This document shows positions 36,152 through 45,816 of a DNA stretch of 64,000 nucleotides, piece by piece. The notes under the pieces were generated by a model. It saw nothing but the letters and a program-made list of their open reading frames with translations, searched no databases and was not told the DNA's origin. Source of the DNA: Bacteroidales bacterium (GTDB lineage: Bacteria; Bacteroidota; Bacteroidia; Bacteroidales; P3); assembly GCA_024400495.1 (NCBI GenBank), contig JAKSMR010000007.1:34085-98084 (forward strand), given 5' to 3'. A program made the position numbers and the translations under genes. Numbering within the stretch: position 1 is the stretch's first letter; the number at the start of each line of letters is the position of its first letter.

Positions 36152-38206
36152 CTATTTGCTCTCCAGGGCGTTCACAGCCTCGTCGGCGGCCAGGAGAAGC
36201 GGCTTGGTGCTCACCTCGCTGCCGACAGCATGGCGCATCCAGTTCTGAGGCGTAAGACGGCCCACAGGATAGATGCGGACGATCTCATCTGCGATGTTCT
36301 TGCCCTTGAGCTGTTGCTCGAGCTGGAACTGGATGATGTGACCGTAAGGATAGTTGGCCAGATAGAGAGGGCTGTCGATCATATGGGAGTAGATGGCCAG
36401 GATAGGGCTGTCCTTCTCTCCGAGGACGGGCTCGTAATACTGGTTCCACACATCGCGGGCAATAGCCATCACCTGCTCCTTAAGCTCGGAAGCCGAGGCA
36501 GAAGGGTTGGCGTACATCCACTTCCACACGCGCATATCGACGAGAGCCACGCCCATAATCTCGTAGCAGCCCCAGAAGATATCGAGGGTGTTGAGAGCCT
36601 CCTGATTGGCATCGGTGCTCTTGTAGCCGAGCAGCTCGAGGTCGCGAGTCTGGAAGACGAAAGCCAGAGCCTCGGTAAAGGCTGTGTTGGGAACGCCACG
36701 CATGGCATAGTTGTCGACATTATAGAGAGTGAGCGTCTGCTCCACGTTGTGGCCGAACTCGTGAACGGCAATGTTATAACCCTTGTAATCCATGCCATTG
36801 GCTCCGATACGGGTGCGGAGACGGGCCTTGTCGCCTTTCATGGCAGCCTCCCAAGCGTGGCCGGCGCCACGAGAGGGGTCGACGGTAACCTTGGAGCAGA
36901 TGTACTGAGCCATGTCGGGAGTGAAGCCGAGCTTGTGGAGGATGGTAGGAAGACCAGCCTGCACAGCATCGCGGTTGGGATAGAGCTTCTGGGTCTGGGC
37001 GGTAAGCTGGTCCTCGCTAATGGCGCTACGCGACTTAAAACCGTCGTACCAGATATCGAAAGGCTCGAGGTCGCGACCGAGACGGTCCTTGATGATGTAA
37101 GCCACACGCTTCACCTGGTTGGAGGATACAAACTCGGTAAAAAGCTGCTCTATCTCGTCGCAGCTCACCTCCATGTCGCGATTGAAAGCGCGGTCGAGGG
37201 CGGAGGGATAGATGGGATTGTACTTGTCAGCAGCCTGCTCGGCATGGAAGTTGTCGAGAAGGAACTGGTAACGGGTGTCGGGCTCGGAGGTGAACTTGAC
37301 AGCAGCACCATCTTTGGTGAGCTTGTTGGTGACGGGGTTCCACTCATACTGGTCGGAGTTGATCACTTCCTGAGGGATGGTCTGGTCGATGATGCGTTGC
37401 ATAACCTGATAGATCATCCTCTGCTTGGCCAGTCCGTTGGCGGCGTCGGCATAATCGGATTTGAGCTCATCGCGCAAGCCCCAATGGGTGATGAGAGCTC
37501 CCACCTCGGGCGAGAAAAGGTGCTTGCCTTGCTCGTCGACGAGGTTGCCCATATAGATATTGTAGGCGGAGATATAGTTGTCGGCCAGAGAGAGCGCCTG
37601 AGCGGCATTCTGGTTGACGGAGGCAGGAACACGACTGGTATAGATGTCGCCCAGGCGAGCATAAGCCCATTGCTGGCGGGTCCAGCTCTTGCCCATCTCG
37701 TTCTTCTCCTCAAGGGTGTAGAAGGGGAAGTTGAGCACGGTTACGAAAGCGAGCTTGCTGCCGTACATATCGTCGTCGAGATGTGCCGAAGGGTCGAAAG
37801 CGCCGAAGAGCTCGTCGACAGCAGTCATCTCAGGTCCGTCGACGTGAACGGCGAGCTTGAGGTCGACCCCGATCTTATTGTAGCAGCCATAGAGGCTCTC
37901 GAAGTTATGCTGAAGGGTGTTGGCCAACTGGAGCAACGCAGCCTCGTCTGCAACGAAATACTCTTGGCAGAATGCCGTAAACTCCTCGGGAGTGCCGTCC
38001 TCGGCGGTCCAGAGGGCAGCTGTCTGGGGAACGGAGCGTTCGAGACGTGCTTGAGCCTCGTCTGTGGTGGCTGTCTCTTTGAGGAGAGCGATGGTCTTCT
38101 CGATGGTGGTTTGGTCGATGTTACTCATAGACTGTGATTTCTTTTCTTTGTTGCAAGCCGCGAGGAGAAGGATTCCGGCGGCCAGGAGAGTGAAAAGTTT
38201 CTTCAT
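36152..38206 (-). CDS. lipoprotein zinc metallopeptidase (HEXXH)
   Basis: A 684-aa protein with a lipoprotein signal (LLAAGILLLAACNKEK). Zinc motif HEFGH near residues 481-485, with a Glu in AFTEALAFVFQ about 26 residues later that could be the third ligand, the gluzincin pattern. General layout recalls peptidase family M49 (dipeptidyl peptidase III), but M49 has a six-residue HELLGH-type motif while this one is the plain five-residue form, so the family is uncertain. It would act at the periplasmic or surface side of the envelope. Confidence 0.7.
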   Translation of the reverse strand: MKKLFTLLAAGILLLAACNKEKKSQSMSNIDQTTIEKTIALLKETATTDEAQARLERSVPQTAALWTAEDGTPEEFTAFCQEYFVADEAALLQLANTLQHNFESLYGCYNKIGVDLKLAVHVDGPEMTAVDELFGAFDPSAHLDDDMYGSKLAFVTVLNFPFYTLEEKNEMGKSWTRQQWAYARLGDIYTSRVPASVNQNAAQALSLADNYISAYNIYMGNLVDEQGKHLFSPEVGALITHWGLRDELKSDYADAANGLAKQRMIYQVMQRIIDQTIPQEVINSDQYEWNPVTNKLTKDGAAVKFTSEPDTRYQFLLDNFHAEQAADKYNPIYPSALDRAFNRDMEVSCDEIEQLFTEFVSSNQVKRVAYIIKDRLGRDLEPFDIWYDGFKSRSAISEDQLTAQTQKLYPNRDAVQAGLPTILHKLGFTPDMAQYICSKVTVDPSRGAGHAWEAAMKGDKARLRTRIGANGMDYKGYNIAVHEFGHNVEQTLTLYNVDNYAMRGVPNTAFTEALAFVFQTRDLELLGYKSTDANQEALNTLDIFWGCYEIMGVALVDMRVWKWMYANPSASASELKEQVMAIARDVWNQYYEPVLGEKDSPILAIYSHMIDSPLYLANYPYGHIIQFQLEQQLKGKNIADEIVRIYPVGRLTPQNWMRHAVGSEVSTKPLLLAADEAVNALESK

Positions 38207-38283
38207 GGTATGATAATTGTTTGGGTTATTCTCGATAGTGTGACGCAGCAGAGAGGGCGATGGGAGGCTGCAGCTTCGTGTTT

Positions 38284-38305
38284 GAGCGACCTTGATGCGA
38301 GCCTA
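38284..38305. repeat. decayed 11-bp array H (minimal)
   Basis: GAGCGACCTTG (38284-38294) and ATGCGAGCCTA (38295-38305), whose complement reads TCGCATCAAGG and relatives, the unit of array D. Only two units are recognisable. Confidence 0.3.
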
Positions 38306-38332
38306 GGAACTTTCTTGCTGCTGTGGCGGGGT

Positions 38333-40234
38333 TTAGAACTGGAAGTAGATGAAGGGCTGCAGATCGGCGGTTATGAACTGGTAGATGATGAAGACCGCAG
38401 CTACCGTGGCCAGAGTCATAAGCCATAGCGGCATAGTGGCAAACCAGAGGCGATAGCGACGTTTGAAGTGCTCGGGAAGCCAATGGATGATCATTCCTAC
38501 GACGAAGAGGATGAAGACATTGGCATAGTTGTCAAGGATAGCAGGAATGTGCTCGAACTTCCAAGGCGAGCCGATCATATTGACCATCTCGCGGGCAGTA
38601 CGCCAAGCGACCTCATTGGCTTCGGCAGGATTGAGGTTGCTGCCCGAGCGGAAGAAGAGACGGGTGAAGGAGATGAAGAGGAAGGTCATGGCGATATTCC
38701 ACACCATCTTGAGCGGATTGCCCTGACCGGTATCGCTCTTGCGGTCGTTGCGGATGATGTTGAGCTTGCAGATCAGCATTACAACGATGGTTCCTATGGC
38801 GAAGATGGCGCCCCAGTAGAAGAAGAGGTTCATGGCCGGGGAAGGCCAGATCATCCGAGCAAGGAAGAGGAGGACGAAAATCGAGGAGAGGACGATATAG
38901 CGTATGGTGTTGCCCCACTTCTTCCAGTATTTATAGACGAAGATGCCCGCACCATTCAACGCGCCCCAAGTGATGAAGTTGAACGAAGCTCCATGCCAGA
39001 GACCGCCTACGAGCATAGTGTCGAAGTTGTTGATGTTGGTGGCAAAGGTCTTGCGATGGCCAGGGAAAAAGATATAAATAGCCATCAGTATGGCGATAAC
39101 CGAGGAGACGACGAGAGACACCCAAGTGGTTTTGGCCATCAGAGCTACCGCCACGAGGGCGCCGCCGAGGATGAGATACGAGCCGAGGCTTCCGTTTCGG
39201 TTGCCGCCCAGAGGGATGTAGAGATAGTCCTTAAGCCAGTTGGAGAGGCTCATATGCCAGCGCTTCCAGAAACCGGCAGGATTGGTGGACTTGTAGGGCG
39301 AGTTGAAGTTCTTCGGCAGATAGAAGCCCATAAGCATAGCTACACCAATGGCGATGTCGGTATAGCCAGAGAAGTCGGCATAGACCTGGAGCGAATAAAC
39401 CAACAGGGCAGAGAGATTCTCAAATGGAGTGTAGAGCGTGGGATTGTCGAAGACGCGATCCACGAAGCTGACTGCGAGATAGTCGGAGAGGATAATCTTC
39501 TTCATCAAGCCGTTCAGAATCCAGAACATAGCGATTCCGAACTGACGACGGCCGAGGAAGTAGGGTTTGTACAGCTGAGGGATAAACTGGTCGGCACGGA
39601 TGATAGGGCCGGCAACGAGTTGGGGGAAGAAGGTGGTATAGAAACCGAAATCCAGGATGTTTCCTGCGTGACGGATCTTCTGTTTATAGACATCAACAAT
39701 ATAGCTGATGTTCTGGAACGTGAAGAACGAGATGCCGACGGGAAGAAGGATGGTTTCGGCGTTGAAACGGGCCGTGGCAGTAAAATGGTTGGCAAAACGG
39801 CCAAGATGGTTGATCACCACGTAGTCGGTATTGAAGATGGTGTTGTAGATGTCGGTAAAGAAATAGGCGTATTTGAAGTAGAAAAGCACGGCGAGGTTGA
39901 TCATCACAGCCCCAAGCATCCAAGCCTTTCTCCTGCCGTTTCTGGCGCCTTTGTCGGCCAACGAATCCATCCTGATGCCGGTAACGTAGCCTATCAACGT
40001 GGAAAGGATAAGCAGCAACACAAAAAGGCCCGATGTCTTATAATAGAAAAAAAGGCTCACCAGGAACAAGTACGCGTTGCGGACAGTCTGCCTGCCCTGA
40101 TACTTATTGACGATAACGCAGAAGGGAATGAAGACCAATAGAAAGAACGCCCAGAAGTTGAACTGGGTGAAGAGCAACGGGTGCGACTGGTCGAAAGAGA
40201 AGAGATCAGTAAGAAATGTAAATATGTCGTTCAT
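38333..40234 (-). CDS. MBOAT-family membrane O-acyltransferase
   Basis: A 633-aa protein with about 12 membrane segments. The MBOAT hallmark His is in GGLWHGASFNFITWGALNG near residue 411, with PFWKRWHMSLSNWLKDYLYIPLGG-like block (GFWKRWHMSLSNWLKDYLYIPLGGNRNG) upstream. Related to AlgI/PatA, which move acetyl groups across the membrane to polysaccharide or peptidoglycan. Its start overlaps the upstream SGNH gene by 29 nt, so the pair is translationally linked. Confidence 0.9.
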   Translation of the reverse strand: MNDIFTFLTDLFSFDQSHPLLFTQFNFWAFFLLVFIPFCVIVNKYQGRQTVRNAYLFLVSLFFYYKTSGLFVLLLILSTLIGYVTGIRMDSLADKGARNGRRKAWMLGAVMINLAVLFYFKYAYFFTDIYNTIFNTDYVVINHLGRFANHFTATARFNAETILLPVGISFFTFQNISYIVDVYKQKIRHAGNILDFGFYTTFFPQLVAGPIIRADQFIPQLYKPYFLGRRQFGIAMFWILNGLMKKIILSDYLAVSFVDRVFDNPTLYTPFENLSALLVYSLQVYADFSGYTDIAIGVAMLMGFYLPKNFNSPYKSTNPAGFWKRWHMSLSNWLKDYLYIPLGGNRNGSLGSYLILGGALVAVALMAKTTWVSLVVSSVIAILMAIYIFFPGHRKTFATNINNFDTMLVGGLWHGASFNFITWGALNGAGIFVYKYWKKWGNTIRYIVLSSIFVLLFLARMIWPSPAMNLFFYWGAIFAIGTIVVMLICKLNIIRNDRKSDTGQGNPLKMVWNIAMTFLFISFTRLFFRSGSNLNPAEANEVAWRTAREMVNMIGSPWKFEHIPAILDNYANVFILFVVGMIIHWLPEHFKRRYRLWFATMPLWLMTLATVAAVFIIYQFITADLQPFIYFQF

Positions 40235-41636
40235 CGTTTGCGTGTCTGTTGGATTGTTGTTTGGTATTAGGGTTGCTAGGGCTGGGGAGCGAAAGCATCA
40301 CTCCTTGATGGGATTGGGAGACTGTATCCTGAGAGACAGGAGTGCTGCTATCGGTAAAATGAAGGTAACTTTCGAGAATGGCGTTGGTCAGGAGATTGCC
40401 CACCATCTCGTAGCCTTTCCGGGTGAAGTGGACACGGTCGCTCTGCGCCAGTTTGGCAAGACGCCATTTGTCCATCGACTTGAGCCCGCCCATGATGGTG
40501 AACTGGTCCCACACGGCTCCATGGGTCTCTTCTGCCAAACGATAGCAGACATCGCGCACCTTGGGCCCGTTCATATTGACGTTGTAGGCCCGACGATGCT
40601 TCTTGAAACTGTCGTTGTTGGTGACAAAGATGAATGCGCAGTTGGGGTTTACCTTGCGGATAGAGTCGCAAAGAGCGATATAATTATCATGGAAAGTCTC
40701 AGGACTGAAATTAGGACCGGCAGCATCGTTGATACCTATACCGAAAATCACGAGATCGGGCTTGACGAGCTTCAGATCCTGGACGAAGTAAGGACATCGC
40801 AGATAGTCGGGTACCGCAGCTCCGTTGACTCCGATAGAGTGATAGGTTATTCCTGGCTTCTTGTTGCGGAGATAGACGCCGGTAAGCGTGAAAGACTGAC
40901 CCGAATCGCAAGGCATAACAATACGGAAAGAGTCTGCTGCGCTAGCAAGATTGAAAAGATAGCGGCGCTGGATGGAATCGATACGAGAGGGGACAAGGGT
41001 GTTCCCTCCACATTCGATCTGGGGCACCACCCCTTCGGGAGACTCGCCAAAAAGGATAATCTGTCGAGTGTCGAAATCGAACAACGGCTCGTTGAGCACT
41101 ATATCGATAGTAGCCATCGAGTCGCGCGCAGTAACGGCAATTCCGCAAAGACCTAGTTTCTGCTCGGGCTCCTTATACACATTACGGGTCAACGCAAGAG
41201 CATGGGACCGGATGGTTTTGTAGTCGTAGGGATTGTTACATTTTTTAGCGGCAGAATAAGGGAAGATCATTCCACGGCTGGCCACCATGTCGGGATAGTA
41301 GCTGAGGAGATTCCTACGCACCTGATGAGGGAAAGTGCCGGCTTGCACATGTGAGCCGCCGATATGCATGATGGTAAGATTTCCTTTGCACTCTGTGGTG
41401 ACAGCCTTCCATTTCTTGAAGAAGGCACGCATGAGCGAACTGTCGGAACCGATAAAAAGGTGGTTTGTGTCGTAATTGATAAAAGCGAAAGTGGTGTCGA
41501 CCTTGACAGGTTCCAGAGGAGGGCGCTGGGGGATCGTGCTCTCGGGCTTACGCGCCGCGGTACACACCACGATCACAAACGTGCCCACCAGCAATGTGAC
41601 GACGCCTAGGATTAATGATAATTTGTGCTTCTTCAT
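40206..41636 (-). CDS. membrane-anchored SGNH hydrolase-type protein
   Basis: A 476-aa protein with an N-terminal membrane anchor (LSLILGVVTLLVGTFVIVVC) and a periplasmic SGNH/GDSL fold. Block I reads MHIGGSHVQAG (Ser kept), block III FGIGINDA, block V DRVHFTRKG with the catalytic His. With the MBOAT gene it probably forms a PatA/PatB- or AlgI/AlgJ-type O-acetylation pair, where the SGNH member transfers or removes acetyl groups. It follows the second SGNH gene by 5 nt. Confidence 0.8.
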   Translation of the reverse strand: MKKHKLSLILGVVTLLVGTFVIVVCTAARKPESTIPQRPPLEPVKVDTTFAFINYDTNHLFIGSDSSLMRAFFKKWKAVTTECKGNLTIMHIGGSHVQAGTFPHQVRRNLLSYYPDMVASRGMIFPYSAAKKCNNPYDYKTIRSHALALTRNVYKEPEQKLGLCGIAVTARDSMATIDIVLNEPLFDFDTRQIILFGESPEGVVPQIECGGNTLVPSRIDSIQRRYLFNLASAADSFRIVMPCDSGQSFTLTGVYLRNKKPGITYHSIGVNGAAVPDYLRCPYFVQDLKLVKPDLVIFGIGINDAAGPNFSPETFHDNYIALCDSIRKVNPNCAFIFVTNNDSFKKHRRAYNVNMNGPKVRDVCYRLAEETHGAVWDQFTIMGGLKSMDKWRLAKLAQSDRVHFTRKGYEMVGNLLTNAILESYLHFTDSSTPVSQDTVSQSHQGVMLSLPSPSNPNTKQQSNRHANDERHIYISY

Positions 41637-41641
41637 CGGGA

Positions 41642-43108
41642 TTAGTTGTTTTTTGTTGCTGTTTGAATAGGTTCAGCTGCCCAGATGCTGTCAAACTGAG
41701 CCTTGCTGAGGCGATGGTGAAGGTGGTAGAAATCGCTCATACGCGTGAACGACTCGGCCAGACGGTCTCCCATAAGGTTGGCGCCCTTCTGGGAGAAATG
41801 GATATAGTCGGCGCTGGCCATCCCCTTGTCAACCCAGTTGCGCATAGTGTTATATCCACCCATGGCGTGATAGAGGCTCCAGAATGCGGCTCCGTGCTGG
41901 TTGGCGGTTTTCTGCAGGCTTTCTACGATACGGGGAAGATCGGGATAAGTCACACGCTCGCCATTGATGGTTGTGCTCATATCGGAGGGTCCTATGAACA
42001 GGATTTTGGCGTGGGGGCAGGTCTCGTGAATACGGTCTATCTGTTTCCCTATGCTGGTACAATATGTCTCTATGGATTTCTCCCCCTTGAGATAGGGAAC
42101 ACTATTTCCGCCGAACTGAAGGATGATCAACCCGACGTTGAGCTGCGCATAAGCACGTTCGAGCTGGTCTTGATTGATCATGCAGAACTGCTGGCCCGAA
42201 CAACCGCGAAGGGCGATATTATCGACATTCACACCAGCACCATCATCAACTGTCACACAATAAAGATCGCCCGTTCCTTGGACGGAGAGGTTCAGATCTG
42301 AGGCACAGGTGTCGAGCGTCCACGTGAAAGAGCTCACGCCACGGCCGCTACACGTCTGACTTCCGGCATTGGTGATGCGTGCTGCGCGAGAAGAGAGCGT
42401 TGCGGAGAATGGGCCGTCGCTAGTGTTGTTGAACACCAATGTGACGGTAGAGAAACGGCAGAAACTCTCGGGAAGGTCTTTATGGATACTGGCTTTGACG
42501 CCCATGGAAGCGCTACCAGAGACGTGATAGCAACGAGCCATGAGTCCGTAGTTTCCGTCGGCACGATAGTTGTTCAGGCTGTCGCTACCGTAGGAACTCT
42601 GCAAGGAAAGCGCTCCATTGGCCCATTGGCTGACAGAACGGCTGGGGATGGTCTGCAGGAAGGGTAACATTCCTGGTCCTCCACCTCCATAGGTCTTATG
42701 GAAGGCGGCACGAAGACGGTCGCTCAGACGGTCCATCTCCAACTGGGAGTCGCCATAATGGATAACGCGGACAATCTCCCCCTCCTCTTGTGCCTTCTCC
42801 ATACGATCGAAAAGAGCATCGAAGTAGGTGGGATCGTCGTTGGGGAACCAAAAACGTTGGTCACTAGTGGAGAAGAGGTCGCGGTAGAAATAGATGGAAT
42901 CGCAGATTCCCTGCATCTCCTCAAGGCGCTTGGTGGCTTCCTCCTGCGCCATAATCTCCTCTAGCGAGAGCTGCTTCTCACGCACAAGGACTTTATGAAG
43001 CGAAGGCATATGCAGACCCAGGATTCCGTTCTTCGGGAAGATGGCGCATAAGCCTGCCAGAAGGAGGAAGACGATGCAGACGAAGAGTAGTGTTTTTTGT
43101 GCTTTCAT
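41642..43108 (-). CDS. second membrane-anchored SGNH hydrolase-type protein
   Basis: A 488-aa protein, anchored by TLLFVCIVFLLLAGLCAIF, then a short coiled stretch (LEEIMAQEEATKRLEEMQ). The SGNH blocks are GDSQ in IHYGDSQLEMDRLS, QFGGNSVP (block III with Asn) and SADYIHFSQKG (block V His). A long insertion of about 200 residues between blocks I and III looks like a beta-rich carbohydrate-binding module. It is the first gene of the three-gene O-acetylation operon. Confidence 0.8.
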   Translation of the reverse strand: MKAQKTLLFVCIVFLLLAGLCAIFPKNGILGLHMPSLHKVLVREKQLSLEEIMAQEEATKRLEEMQGICDSIYFYRDLFSTSDQRFWFPNDDPTYFDALFDRMEKAQEEGEIVRVIHYGDSQLEMDRLSDRLRAAFHKTYGGGGPGMLPFLQTIPSRSVSQWANGALSLQSSYGSDSLNNYRADGNYGLMARCYHVSGSASMGVKASIHKDLPESFCRFSTVTLVFNNTSDGPFSATLSSRAARITNAGSQTCSGRGVSSFTWTLDTCASDLNLSVQGTGDLYCVTVDDGAGVNVDNIALRGCSGQQFCMINQDQLERAYAQLNVGLIILQFGGNSVPYLKGEKSIETYCTSIGKQIDRIHETCPHAKILFIGPSDMSTTINGERVTYPDLPRIVESLQKTANQHGAAFWSLYHAMGGYNTMRNWVDKGMASADYIHFSQKGANLMGDRLAESFTRMSDFYHLHHRLSKAQFDSIWAAEPIQTATKNN

Positions 43109-43290
43109 GTGTTTCTTATCTCAAGATATAACGACTCGGAAGGAGCCGGATAAAAACAAAGTCCCTTTTCTGAGAAAGAGGGCTTTGCGTTTGGTATGTG
43201 TTCCCCTATGTATAGACAGGTTTCAAACTCGGTTTCTCCTCGCGCTAACGTCGTTCCTTCCATAGCCTAGCCAGCAGAATTTGCCTGGCT

Positions 43291-43345
43291 GCAACGAAGG
43301 TGATGCGACGTAAGTGCGACGCTGATGCCTGCCTAGCCCGAGGGA
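43291..43345. repeat. decayed 11-bp array F
   Basis: In 11-bp register: GCAACGAAGGT, GATGCGACGTA, AGTGCGACGCT, GATGCCTGCCT, AGCCCGAGGGA (43291-43345). On the minus strand these read GCATCAGCGTC, GCACTTACGTC, GCATCACCTTC, close to the units of arrays D and E. Confidence 0.5.
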
Positions 43346-43346
43346 C

Positions 43347-43381
43347 GAGGGAGAGGACTGGGTTGAAGAGGCCTCTCCCTC
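43347..43381 (-). terminator. GC-rich hairpin after lpxD
   Basis: GAGGGAGAGG (43347-43356) and CCTCTCCCTC (43372-43381) form a perfect 10-bp stem with a 15-nt loop, 15 nt beyond the lpxD stop. No T-tract follows on the minus strand. Confidence 0.4.
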
Positions 43382-43395
43382 TGGTTCCATCTCTT

Positions 43396-44436
43396 TTATT
43401 TTGCCGACTCGAGAGCTGCAAGCTTCTTCTCGAGCTCGTCGACGCGGTTGACCAGCTTTTCGATGTTGCGCTGGTGGATGTAGTTGCGGCGCTGCTGCTT
43501 GGCATCGATGGCCGGGCTGCCGAGGAGCGTGCAGTCGCTTCCGATACTGCGGGTAACGCCACTTTGTGCTGCAATGACGACGCGGTCGCCCACTTCGATA
43601 TGACCGACGACGCCTACCTGTCCGGCGATGACACAATTGGCGCCCATCTTACCCGAGCCGGCGATAGCGCTCTGAGCTGCCATAACGGTATTGCTTCCTA
43701 CAACTACATTATGGGCGATCTGGCAGAGGTTGTCGAGCTTGACACCCTTGTGGATGACGGTAGAGCCCATAGTTGCGCGGTCGATACAGGTGTTGGCTCC
43801 TATCTCTACATTGTCCTCAATGACTACGTTGCCGATCTGGTCCACCTTATCGTAGGAACCGTCAGCCTTGGGAGCAAATCCGAAGCCGTCGCTTCCAGCC
43901 ACAGAGCCAGCATGAAGGATGCAGTCCTTGCCCACGATGGTGTCGCAGTAGAGTTTGACACCTGCGAAGAGCGTGGTGTTGTCGCCTACAACTACATTGT
44001 CGCCGATGAAAACCTGAGGATAGATCTTGACATTATTACCGATTTTGGCATTTTCACCAATGAAAGCGAAAGGACCGACATAGCAGTTCTCACCCATGGT
44101 AGCGCTGGGAGAGATGAAAGCCCGGTCGGAGACACCCGTCTTGTTGAGCTTCATCTCGTTATAGACTTTCAGCAAGGAAGCGATGGCGAGATAGGGATTC
44201 TCAACGCGCACAAGGGTTGCGCTAATGGGCTGTTCGGGTTTGAAATCGTTGCTAACGATCACAACAGAAGCTTTGGTTCCGTATATGTAACTTACATATT
44301 TAGGATTGGCCAAGAAGGAGATTCCGCCTTCTTCACCTTCCTCTATCTTGCAAAGTTTCCACACCTCAGCATTGGCGTTGCCTTCGATGGTTCCGCCAAT
44401 CATGCCTGCAATCTGTTGTACTGAGAATTTCATCAT
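43396..44436 (-). CDS. lpxD: UDP-3-O-acylglucosamine N-acyltransferase
   Basis: A 346-aa enzyme of lipid A synthesis that adds the second hydroxyacyl chain. N-terminal uridine-binding domain ([44 protein letters not shown]), then a left-handed beta-helix of hexapeptide repeats ([25 protein letters not shown] and more) with the catalytic His in [12 protein letters not shown], and a C-terminal helix ending in a coiled stretch. In many Bacteroidota lpxD is followed by the lpxC-fabZ fusion; here it is not. Confidence 0.93.
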   Translation of the reverse strand: MMKFSVQQIAGMIGGTIEGNANAEVWKLCKIEEGEEGGISFLANPKYVSYIYGTKASVVIVSNDFKPEQPISATLVRVENPYLAIASLLKVYNEMKLNKTGVSDRAFISPSATMGENCYVGPFAFIGENAKIGNNVKIYPQVFIGDNVVVGDNTTLFAGVKLYCDTIVGKDCILHAGSVAGSDGFGFAPKADGSYDKVDQIGNVVIEDNVEIGANTCIDRATMGSTVIHKGVKLDNLCQIAHNVVVGSNTVMAAQSAIAGSGKMGANCVIAGQVGVVGHIEVGDRVVIAAQSGVTRSIGSDCTLLGSPAIDAKQQRRNYIHQRNIEKLVNRVDELEKKLAALESAK

Positions 44437-44499
44437 AACTAATTAGGTTTGTTCGTTTCGGGGGAGGAGGGGCTGCGAGAGCCTGCCTTTTTCCGTCCC

Positions 44500-45231
44500 T
44501 TAGAGCATTATATATGGGTTGATTTTGTTATATGTTTCCTGGTCGATGAGGTTAACCTTGAGGAGGTCTTCCTTTTTGTTGAACTTGCCACACTTCTGAC
44601 GATACTGCATTATTGCTTTCACCTGATGGTAGTCGAGATAAGGGTGGTTGTTGAGTTCCTTGAAAGTGGCGGCGTTGAGGTTGAGTTTCACGAGGGTGGC
44701 AGTGTCGATAGTCAGGTGTGGCGCCACTCGGTTGTAGAGTTCCTCGGTCATTCCGTAAACCTCGCGCAACTGCTCCTTCGAGTAGAAACCTCCGAGCTTC
44801 GTGCGGTAGTTGCAGATTCTTCTCGCATAGGCGGGGCCTATACCGCGGAGCTGCTGGAGATCGAGGGTGTCGGCGTTGTTGAGGTCGAGGGTTATTGTTG
44901 GTTTTTCATATCTGCGCAGCTGATGGGCTGCTGTGTCTCTATTTATTTGAGCCGGTTGAGCTTCGCGCGAATAGCGAGGAGCAGATGGGTAGGGGTTGTT
45001 ATTGGTTCTGTAGTTTCTTCTGTATTGGCTTCTTCGGAGCGAATCGGCTTTGAGGGCTTGTCGCGCCAACGTGTCTTCGTATCGGCTTACCAGCTGCTCA
45101 AATTCTTCCTGGCTGATATTCCTGCTTCCCGGCTTGCTGCTCTGGCTCAGGTGGAGCACAAGAAGCACCACAGCCACAAGGAGAAGCAGCACCAGAAGGG
45201 TGAGATAGCCACGTTTGAGCGTCTGATTCAT
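44500..45231 (-). CDS. ComEA-like helix-hairpin-helix membrane protein
   Basis: A 243-aa protein with one N-terminal membrane helix (TLLVLLLLVAVVLLVLHLS), a polar Arg/Asn/Tyr-rich linker to about residue 115, and two helix-hairpin-helix units (LDLQQLRGIGPAYARRICNYRTKLGGF and FKELNNHPYLDYHQVKAIMQYRQKCGKF). ComEA proteins bind DNA during uptake; many Bacteroidota carry a similar gene without a full competence set, so DNA binding is supported but competence is not. Three nt after lptC. Confidence 0.85.
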   Translation of the reverse strand: MNQTLKRGYLTLLVLLLLVAVVLLVLHLSQSSKPGSRNISQEEFEQLVSRYEDTLARQALKADSLRRSQYRRNYRTNNNPYPSAPRYSREAQPAQINRDTAAHQLRRYEKPTITLDLNNADTLDLQQLRGIGPAYARRICNYRTKLGGFYSKEQLREVYGMTEELYNRVAPHLTIDTATLVKLNLNAATFKELNNHPYLDYHQVKAIMQYRQKCGKFNKKEDLLKVNLIDQETYNKINPYIML

Positions 45232-45234
45232 CTC

Positions 45235-45813
45235 CTACTCGTTTATCACCACGGTTCCGCGTTGATGGAGGATGCGAGGCGTTTCAAAACTCTCGTCGCT
45301 TTCAAATCCGTCGCCATAGGTGACACGCGGACCGTTGATTGACTTCACAGGGTTGTTAGAATAGATGCGTTTCTCGCTCGAGTTCCAGTAAAGGTCGTCG
45401 AGATAAGAGGTGTCGCCCGTTCCGTAGTCGATGATCACCACGTTCTTCTTGGCTTCCATCATGTCCTTATCGTCGTAGGATATGGCATAATCGGCACGCA
45501 GGAAGGCTTTCTTTGTGTGGTTCTCGTTGTAGAAATAGATCTGGACACCTTGTGGATAGACGGTCTTGTTCTCGGGCTTGTTGTAGATTTCGATAATCGG
45601 AGCTTGCATCGAGATCTGGAGATCGCCTCTTGCCGAACGCACGATATCGGCCTCTTTCACCTGCTGTGTGGGAAGGTCTTTCCTGCTGAAGAAATTCACC
45701 TTCTCCATATCATTTACGCAGGAGCAGAAAGCCAGACAGCACAAACCAAGCAGCAAGTGGAGCGTTCCTCTCCACTTGCCGCAGGATGTGTTGTTGGTGT
45801 TGTTACAGAGCAT
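45235..45813 (-). CDS. lptC: LPS export protein LptC
   Basis: A 192-aa envelope protein. The N-terminus is a signal or anchor (TLHLLLGLCCLAFCSCVND), possibly lipidated. The core is a single LptC beta-jellyroll (KEADIVRSARGDLQISMQAPIIEIYN, YPQGVQIYFYNENHTKKAFLRADYAISYDDKDMMEAKKNVVIIDYGTGD) that passes lipopolysaccharide from the inner membrane to the LptA bridge. It lies in a tight operon, 3 nt after the TPR gene. Confidence 0.88.
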   Translation of the reverse strand: MLCNNTNNTSCGKWRGTLHLLLGLCCLAFCSCVNDMEKVNFFSRKDLPTQQVKEADIVRSARGDLQISMQAPIIEIYNKPENKTVYPQGVQIYFYNENHTKKAFLRADYAISYDDKDMMEAKKNVVIIDYGTGDTSYLDDLYWNSSEKRIYSNNPVKSINGPRVTYGDGFESDESFETPRILHQRGTVVINE

Positions 45814-45816
45814 TCT

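Noticed and set aside
43223-43636. 137-codon minus-strand frame overlapping the end of lpxD
   Set aside because: Arg/Ser-rich composition and overlap with lpxD in another frame mark it as spurious.
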